The notes under the pieces are model-generated. The model did no database searches. It saw only the letters and a program-made list of their open reading frames with translations, and had not been told where the DNA came from. A DNA stretch of 53,636 nucleotides from an uncultured Eubacterium sp. GTDB taxonomy: Bacteria > Bacillota > Clostridia > Lachnospirales > Lachnospiraceae. This document shows, in pieces, positions 49,285 through 53,636 of this stretch (position 1 is its first letter; every line of letters starts with the position of its first letter). The stretch is taken from contig CAJTXO010000021.1 in the NCBI GenBank assembly GCA_910583555.1, positions 1 through 53,636 on the forward strand. The letters run 5' to 3'. Position numbers and translations under genes: made by a program.

Positions 49285-50793
49285 ATGATGAGTCGTATGG
49301 AGATTGGGAAGAGAAGGAAGAAAGCGGTTCGGGTGTTTTTAGGGTTTTTGGGTGTTATGGGGGTTTGTACGGGGGTTTCGAGGGGGATTTATGCGTACCA
49401 GATGCCGCAGGTGGAGACGGGACGGGCGGCGGGGAAGAGTATTTCCCATGAGGTGAGTGTTTCGGGGGTGGTTGAGGCGGCCAGGGAGAGGGATGTTGTT
49501 GTGGCGGAAGGTGTGCGGGTGCAGGAGGTTTGTGTGAAAGCGGGGGAGAAGGTGGAGAAGGGGAAGGTTTTGATGCGGGTGGATGTTGCGGATCTCGAGG
49601 AGTTGACCCAGGATGTGGGAGAGAAGATTAAGTTGGAGGAGGAGAAGATCGCGGCGGCGGTTGAGAGTAAGAGGGCAGCGGGGCAGACGGCGCAGAAGGC
49701 GAGGCAGAGGGCGGAGAGGGAACTTCAGAATGCGCGGGAGGTGCAGGATCAGGCGGTTTCTGATGCGCGGAGCGCGTATGAGCGGGCGAAGGAGAAGTGG
49801 GAGGAGTATCCGGCGCGCGGGGATTTTTTGGAAGAGAAGGTTAAGAAGGATGTGGAGTATCAGGTGTATAAGAGGCAGGCGGAGCGGAATGGGGCGACGC
49901 AGGAGGACAGGGATACATTTGATATTTACAAGGAGAAGCTTGTTTCGTCTGTGGAGGCGGAGTGGGAAGAGGGAAAGAAGGCGCTCAGAGAGGATCTGGA
50001 GCAGAAGAGGGCGGCGCTCTCTACGGCGAAGGCGGATCGGAAGAGTGCGGTTCTGCAGGCAAAACGGGCGGTCGGGGAGGCCGGGGATACGGAACCGGTT
50101 GACGAGAGCGCGCAGTTGGAAGGAAAAAATGTTATTGAACAATTGAGGAAGCAGAGGGAAGGGTTTCAAAAGCTGTTGGATAACAAGGGGAAGGTCGTCA
50201 GTGAGGAGGACGGTTATGTTACCGAGTGCTGTGTGAAGGCGGGCGACCGGACGGCTGACAGCGCAGCGATCCTTCTGGCGGATGGGTCGCGCGGCTGGGA
50301 TTTCCGCGCGGAGATCACGGAGGAGCAGACGCAGCTTTTGTCTACCGGGGATACGGTGACGCTCAGTTTTCAGAATGGGAAGGTAAAGGAAGAGGACTGT
50401 GTCATTTCGGCGATCCGGCCGACGGAGGACGGCGTGTATGAAGCTGTTGCCGCGGCATCGGGAAAGGATCATTTTTTGGGGGAAACGGGGTCGCTTGAGA
50501 GGACGGACAAATCGCGGCAGTTTTCGTGCTGTGTTCCGCTTTCCGCGCTCTATTCAGACAATAACAAGGATTATGTTCTTTTGATGCGGGAGGTGGACAC
50601 GATTCTGGGGACTGAGTGGAGCGTGGTCAAGAAGGAAGTGACAGTTGTCGATCAAAATGAGAGCGACGCCGCATTGGAGGATGGTTCCCTGCAGGAAGAG
50701 GATGAGATCGTCGTATTTGCCAGTAAGGCGGTAGCGCCGGGCGATAAAGTCCGGCTGGTGGAATCGGGGGAGGATACGGATGATGAGGAATGA
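49285..50793 (+). CDS. HlyD-type membrane-fusion protein
   Basis: Periplasmic-adaptor-like protein of 502 residues. One N-terminal membrane helix (VRVFLGFLGVMGVCTGVSRG) precedes a barrel-sandwich half (VSVSGVVEAARERDVVVAEGVRVQEVCVKAGEKVEKG). A long alpha hairpin of Lys/Glu/Arg-rich coiled coil follows at about residues 105-265. The second half reads GYVTECCVKAGDRTADSAAIL, then a beta-barrel (DTVTLSFQNGKVKEEDCVIS). Such proteins pair with MacB/FtsX-type ABC transporters in Firmicutes. Its first 280 codons are strikingly G-ending and purine-rich (GAG, AAG, GCG). Its last codons and TGA are repeated in the 15-bp array at its 3' end. Confidence 0.85.
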   Translation: MMSRMEIGKRRKKAVRVFLGFLGVMGVCTGVSRGIYAYQMPQVETGRAAGKSISHEVSVSGVVEAARERDVVVAEGVRVQEVCVKAGEKVEKGKVLMRVDVADLEELTQDVGEKIKLEEEKIAAAVESKRAAGQTAQKARQRAERELQNAREVQDQAVSDARSAYERAKEKWEEYPARGDFLEEKVKKDVEYQVYKRQAERNGATQEDRDTFDIYKEKLVSSVEAEWEEGKKALREDLEQKRAALSTAKADRKSAVLQAKRAVGEAGDTEPVDESAQLEGKNVIEQLRKQREGFQKLLDNKGKVVSEEDGYVTECCVKAGDRTADSAAILLADGSRGWDFRAEITEEQTQLLSTGDTVTLSFQNGKVKEEDCVISAIRPTEDGVYEAVAAASGKDHFLGETGSLERTDKSRQFSCCVPLSALYSDNNKDYVLLMREVDTILGTEWSVVKKEVTVVDQNESDAALEDGSLQEEDEIVVFASKAVAPGDKVRLVESGEDTDDEE

Positions 50794-51409
50794 TGGGATG
50801 AGGAAAAAGAGGATGAGGAATAAGAGGATCAATAAGCGGGTGGGGAAAAAAGTAGTCGTTTTTTTTCTGCTGGCGGTGAGTGTCGTCGTCGCCGGGTTGT
50901 GCATCTTTTATGTTATTGCCGGCCGTCCGCATATAGAGAAGGTAAAGCTTACGACGCCTGTCGTATATGACAAGAGGCTGCAGCAGTGTATGGGCAAACT
51001 GCCGGCGGAGGGACTGGACGCCGTCGTTTGGATCGAACACGAATCCGAGAACGTGACGAATGCGGAATATAACCGCAGTACCGAGGTGAGGACGCTGGGA
51101 GTCGCCGGGGATGCGTCCATCCTGTTTCCGGGCGCGAACCGGCTCGCGTTTTCAGCGACGGGATATTGTATATTGGGGGAAGATACGGCGTGGCGGCTGT
51201 TTGGAAGTACGAAAGCGGTCGGCAGGAGTGTTGAGATCCGCGGGGAGAGTTACTATGTCGCTGGAATTGAATATCAGGAAAAAGAACTTTGCGTCTATGG
51301 TCTGACGCCCGGCCGGGATGAGGAAGTGACGGATCTGGCCGTCCGCTCGGAGAGCCGCGCGCAGATGGAAATGGATAAAAACCGGATGGAGCGCTGGATC
51401 GGCGCATAG
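50780..51409 (+). CDS. Single-helix protein with a MacB-like periplasmic core domain
   Basis: 209 residues. A basic repeat-derived N-terminus (MRNDG MRKKR MRNKR) precedes one membrane helix (VVVFFLLAVSVVVAGLCIFY), then an extracellular domain with the MacB_PCD hallmarks ASILFPGANRLAF, GYCILGEDTAWRLFGSTKAV and RSVEIRGESYYVAGIEYQEK. A full MacB permease would continue into three FtsX helices and need an ATPase; neither is present. It overlaps the membrane-fusion gene by 14 bases, so the pair is probably a unit, either a reduced transporter relying on other subunits or a partner in an envelope complex. GGGGGAGG precedes the ATG. Confidence 0.7.
   Translation: MMRNDGMRKKRMRNKRINKRVGKKVVVFFLLAVSVVVAGLCIFYVIAGRPHIEKVKLTTPVVYDKRLQQCMGKLPAEGLDAVVWIEHESENVTNAEYNRSTEVRTLGVAGDASILFPGANRLAFSATGYCILGEDTAWRLFGSTKAVGRSVEIRGESYYVAGIEYQEKELCVYGLTPGRDEEVTDLAVRSESRAQMEMDKNRMERWIGA
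50783..50827 (+). repeat. 15-bp tandem array spanning the membrane-fusion stop and next start
   Basis: Units ATGAGGAATGATGGG (50783), ATGAGGAAAAAGAGG (50798) and ATGAGGAATAAGAGG (50813), with a decayed fourth. In the upstream frame they read DDEE*, WDEEK, EDEE*; in the downstream frame they give the basic 5-residue N-terminal repeats of the next protein. Confidence 0.75.
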
Positions 51410-51473
51410 GGCGAGTGTGATTGCTGCAAAGCATCATTCTTCCACTGTTTGTGCCAGCTGCGCTGGCATGTTT

Positions 51474-51501
51474 GAAAAAGTGAAGAATAATTCACTTTTT
51501 C
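51474..51501. terminator. Hairpin after the MacB-like gene
   Basis: Perfect 11-bp stem, GAAAAAGTGAA (51474-51484) with TTCACTTTTTC (51491-51501). A/T-rich ends allow termination in either direction, though no long T-run follows. A smaller GCCAGC..GCTGGC hairpin lies just upstream. Confidence 0.55.
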
Positions 51502-51565
51502 AGGAACAGTAGACCATTGTACCGTGAAAAGATGTGTTATATAATTTCCTCTGAGGTGAATCGAA

Positions 51566-51946
51566 ATGAACCAAAGAGGTGCGGAACTTGGTGATCTGGT
51601 GCGGGAAATGAGAAAGAGCAGACATTTGACACAGGAGGCGCTGGCGGAGCGCATCGGCGTGTGCAAGAGGACGATCATCGACATTGAAAATAATACGGGG
51701 AATCCGCAGTTTCAAATATTATACGCGCTGGTGCGCGAACTGGATCTTCCGCTCTTTTCGATCTTTTATCCGGAAAAGAAGGGGAGGCTTGTGCAGGAAA
51801 ATCTGCTCCTGCAGGAATTGGGCAGTTGCTCGGAAGATGAGATACATTTCATTTTATCGCTTGTCAGGAGCATGCGGCGGGTTTTGCGGGAGGAAGAAGA
51901 GCGGGAGGAATGGGGGCAGGAGGAACGGAAGCAGGAGGGGGGATGA
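51566..51946 (+). CDS. XRE-family transcriptional regulator
   Basis: A 126-residue protein. An N-terminal helix-turn-helix (LGDLVREMRKSRHLTQEALAERIGVCKRTIIDIENNTG) is of the Cro/C1 type. The middle part (LVQENLLLQELGSCSEDEIHFILSLVRSM) is a probable dimerisation helix pair. The last 20 residues are 5-residue Glu-rich units (REEEE REEWG QEERK QEGG) coded by a 15-bp array. It probably regulates neighbours, the membrane-fusion operon or the transporter downstream, but no operator was recognised. Confidence 0.85.
   Translation: MNQRGAELGDLVREMRKSRHLTQEALAERIGVCKRTIIDIENNTGNPQFQILYALVRELDLPLFSIFYPEKKGRLVQENLLLQELGSCSEDEIHFILSLVRSMRRVLREEEEREEWGQEERKQEGG
51887..51943 (+). repeat. 15-bp degenerate array at the 3' end of the XRE gene
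   Basis: Units at 51887, 51902 and 51917, plus a partial at 51932, each starting CRGGAGGA. They lengthen the C-terminus by 5-residue acidic units right up to the stop codon. Confidence 0.6.
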
Positions 51947-52037
51947 GCAGGGAAAGATCCCTTTGGATCTGGGCGAGCCGGGTAAGCGTGGTGGGAAAGT
52001 TAAAATTTACAAAAAGTTTATATTTTAGAACCTATTG

Positions 52038-52058
52038 TACCCGGACTTGGTCCGGGTA
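52038..52058 (+). terminator. Hairpin after the XRE gene
   Basis: Perfect stem TACCCGGAC-TTG-GTCCGGGTA followed by TTATTG. The tail is weak for a terminator. Apart from it and the promoter at 52177, the 309 bases before the next gene show nothing else. Confidence 0.5.
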
Positions 52059-52176
52059 TTATTGAATACGATGAAATTATTTCTTTCAAGGATTTCTTTA
52101 GGTATATTAGTGCCGAATGTGTGAAATAAAAATCAAACAGTGCCTGTCATTCCGCATGCAGCGTGAACTTCGTTGG

Positions 52177-52204
52177 TTGACAATTTTGAGTGGTAAGATA
52201 TAAT
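52177..52204 (+). promoter_or_regulatory. Promoter for the HlyB-like transporter
   Basis: Consensus TTGACA (52177-52182), 16 bases, TATAAT (52199-52204), about 45 bases before the start codon. Confidence 0.8.
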
Positions 52205-52255
52205 TGAGAAAGAAAAATAAACTTGATCATATAAGGGTATACTTGAGAGGAATTT

Positions 52256-53587
52256 ATGACAGATACAGGGATGAAGTGTTTCATTACACTGGCAAATTAT
52301 TATGGGATTTATGCGGACGAAGAGCATTTACGGCATGTTTTGTCATTCGGGAGCGGGCAGGTTGGAAATGAAGAGATCCTTCGTATGGCAAAGAAGCTGA
52401 AATTAAAGGCGAAATGTGTCGATGCGGGCGGGATGGAACTGGGTGCGCTTCCTCTGCCGGCGATCTTACCATTCCGTGACGGGACCTACGGAATACTGAT
52501 TCGTGCGGAACAGGAGAAGTGCCTTGTACTGAACCCGTTGGAACAGGCGCCCCGGGTCATGGAAGTCAGGGAATTAACGGAAAACTGGGGTGGAACCTTA
52601 CTATTATTTACCCCGAGATTATTTGAAAATCAGAATATCAGATTTGGCATCAAATGGTTTCTGCCTTCTATTTTTAGATTTAAAAAACCCCTATTAGAAG
52701 TTTTAACAGCGGCTTTTGTCATGCAGTTATTAGCGGTGATCTCGCCGCTGATCACGCAGTCTGTGATCGACAAAGTACTTGTACATCGGAGCATGTCCAC
52801 ACTTGACGTGTTAGCGGTCGGACTTATTATCATTACGGTATTTGAGACCGTTTTGTCTTTGTCCAGAAATTATGTGTTTGCGCATACGACGTCCCGAATT
52901 GATGTGATCTTGAGCTGTAAGGTGTTTCGACACTTGTTTCATTTGCCGCTTCGCTATTTTGAATCCCATCGGGTGGGAGATACGATCGCCAGGGTAAAGG
53001 AATTGGAAACGATCCGGCGTTTTTTAACGGGTCTTCCGATGTCAACGTTACTGGATGCGGTCTTTATCGTCGTGTATTTAGTCTTTATGTTTTTTTACAG
53101 TACGAAATTAACACTGCTTACCATAGCTTCGCTGCCTGTTCTGGCTTTGATTTCTATTTTGGCTACCCCCGTTTTAAAAGGACATATTGATGAAAAGTTC
53201 AGGTGCGGGGCAGAGTCGCAGTCCTATCTGGTAGAGGCGGTAAATGGCGTCCAGACGATAAAATCCTTTGCGGTGGAACCGATCGTCGGAAAGAAATGGG
53301 AGGGGCTTTTGGCAAACTATACGAAAGCGAGTTTCAAGATGACGATGGCGGGAAATACGGCGGGTTCTATCGCGCAAATGGTTCAGAAACTGTTTGACAT
53401 CGCCATTTTGTATTATGGGGCGTTACTTGTTATCGAAGGAAAGCTGACAACGGGTCAGCTCGTGGCGTTCCGGATGCTTGCCGGCCGCGTGAGCCAGCCA
53501 GTGCTCCGCCTTGTCCAAATGTGGCAGGAATTTCAGCAGGTATCCGTGTCGATCGAGCGGCTGGGCGATATTTTAAATATGACCTGA
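52256..53587 (+). CDS. HlyB-like ABC exporter lacking its ATPase domain (truncated)
   Basis: 443 residues. An N-terminal C39-like domain (about 1-122) starts TDTGMKCFITLANYYGI. The catalytic Cys of C39 peptidases (DCG) is replaced by Thr and the usual His motif is missing, so this is a non-proteolytic docking domain as in HlyB. The six-helix exporter domain follows (KKPLLEVLTAAFVMQLLAVI ... IERLGDILNM). HlyB-type proteins then have a nucleotide-binding domain of about 250 residues, but TGA occurs right at that junction and the other two frames also close within 50 bases. The gene is therefore cut short by mutation or insertion, or the ATPase is encoded separately beyond the window. It would export an unprocessed RTX-like or similar polypeptide. 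Confidence 0.78.
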   Translation: MTDTGMKCFITLANYYGIYADEEHLRHVLSFGSGQVGNEEILRMAKKLKLKAKCVDAGGMELGALPLPAILPFRDGTYGILIRAEQEKCLVLNPLEQAPRVMEVRELTENWGGTLLLFTPRLFENQNIRFGIKWFLPSIFRFKKPLLEVLTAAFVMQLLAVISPLITQSVIDKVLVHRSMSTLDVLAVGLIIITVFETVLSLSRNYVFAHTTSRIDVILSCKVFRHLFHLPLRYFESHRVGDTIARVKELETIRRFLTGLPMSTLLDAVFIVVYLVFMFFYSTKLTLLTIASLPVLALISILATPVLKGHIDEKFRCGAESQSYLVEAVNGVQTIKSFAVEPIVGKKWEGLLANYTKASFKMTMAGNTAGSIAQMVQKLFDIAILYYGALLVIEGKLTTGQLVAFRMLAGRVSQPVLRLVQMWQEFQQVSVSIERLGDILNMT

Positions 53588-53636
53588 ATCCGTGAACCTA
53601 ATGTCTAACATAGCTACCAAATCCGCATAAATACTG

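Noticed and set aside
49339..50472. A 377-codon minus-strand frame inside the membrane-fusion gene
   Set aside because: Leu/Arg-rich translation produced by the G-ending codons of the real gene; no domain and no start signals.
1..53636. tRNA and rRNA genes, prophage, integrase or diversity-generating retroelement
   Set aside because: No T-loop-like motifs, rRNA segments, integrase, reverse transcriptase or phage structural genes were recognised by eye; a tRNAscan or Infernal run would be needed to exclude small RNAs fully.

Overview
The window looks like a chromosomal segment of an anaerobic Clostridia, most probably a Lachnospiraceae gut bacterium. This is inferred from mid-range G+C, strong AGGAGG-type ribosome binding sites with frequent GTG and TTG starts, near-consensus sigma-A promoters, BIG2 and DUF6273 surface proteins, ECF sigma/DUF4179-like anti-sigma pairs, a LysM-GH18 protein, and a housekeeping gene set typical of that family. 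No tRNA, rRNA, CRISPR array or complete transposon was recognised.

Layout. (1) 1-14000: a surface-polysaccharide locus. It holds two GT2 and one GT4 glycosyltransferases, two LicD-type phosphotransferases, a Wzy/ligase-like membrane protein on the minus strand, a UDP-sugar 4,6-dehydratase and a Wzx flippase. It is interrupted by an AT-rich antitoxin-like gene between the licD genes, a frameshifted DUF6273/leucine-rich surface protein, and a small accessory island (about 9.1-10.1 kb). That island contains a 267-bp inverted-repeat element with a 54-aa ORF, a RelB-like antitoxin that has lost its ATG, and a type I toxin with an antisense RNA. (2) 13.8-23.1 kb: a LysM-GH18 glycosidase, a 1316-aa RND transporter with a large coiled-coil insertion, glutamate racemase, an M23 peptidase, an uncharacterised membrane protein, an RluA-type pseudouridine synthase and a DJ-1 family protein. 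(3) 23.2-27.2 kb: an ECF sigma/anti-sigma pair and a highly expressed-looking BIG2 surface protein. (4) 27.2-40.7 kb: a housekeeping block with aroA, argS, two unusual P-loop ATPases (DUF234 and DUF815), a YqeG HAD phosphatase, an M24 peptidase, an aroD-aroK fusion, a DUF1622 protein, efp, fabH, a nucleosidase and a GH39 beta-xylosidase. (5) 40.8-53.6 kb: a second ECF sigma/anti-sigma pair, a two-component system divergent from a sugar-type ABC importer whose binding protein carries an Asp-box region, a membrane-fusion protein with an orphan MacB-like periplasmic domain, an XRE regulator, and a HlyB-like transporter that stops before its ATPase domain.

The most unusual signal is structural. 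The window carries many short degenerate tandem arrays. Within genes they have periods of 24, 36, 27, 9 and 15 bp, all multiples of three, and they insert extra residues into conserved enzymes such as EPSP synthase and a GT4. At gene ends, 15-bp arrays repeat the upstream gene's own stop codon in frame (after the RND gene and after the membrane-fusion gene), and a similar duplication 81 bp apart follows fabH. Two long imperfect palindromes (5521-5676 and 48947-49107) and a canonical G-quadruplex motif (49200-49232) are further unexplained non-coding structure. Everything here was read by eye, so start choices and family names are inferences except where motifs are quoted.
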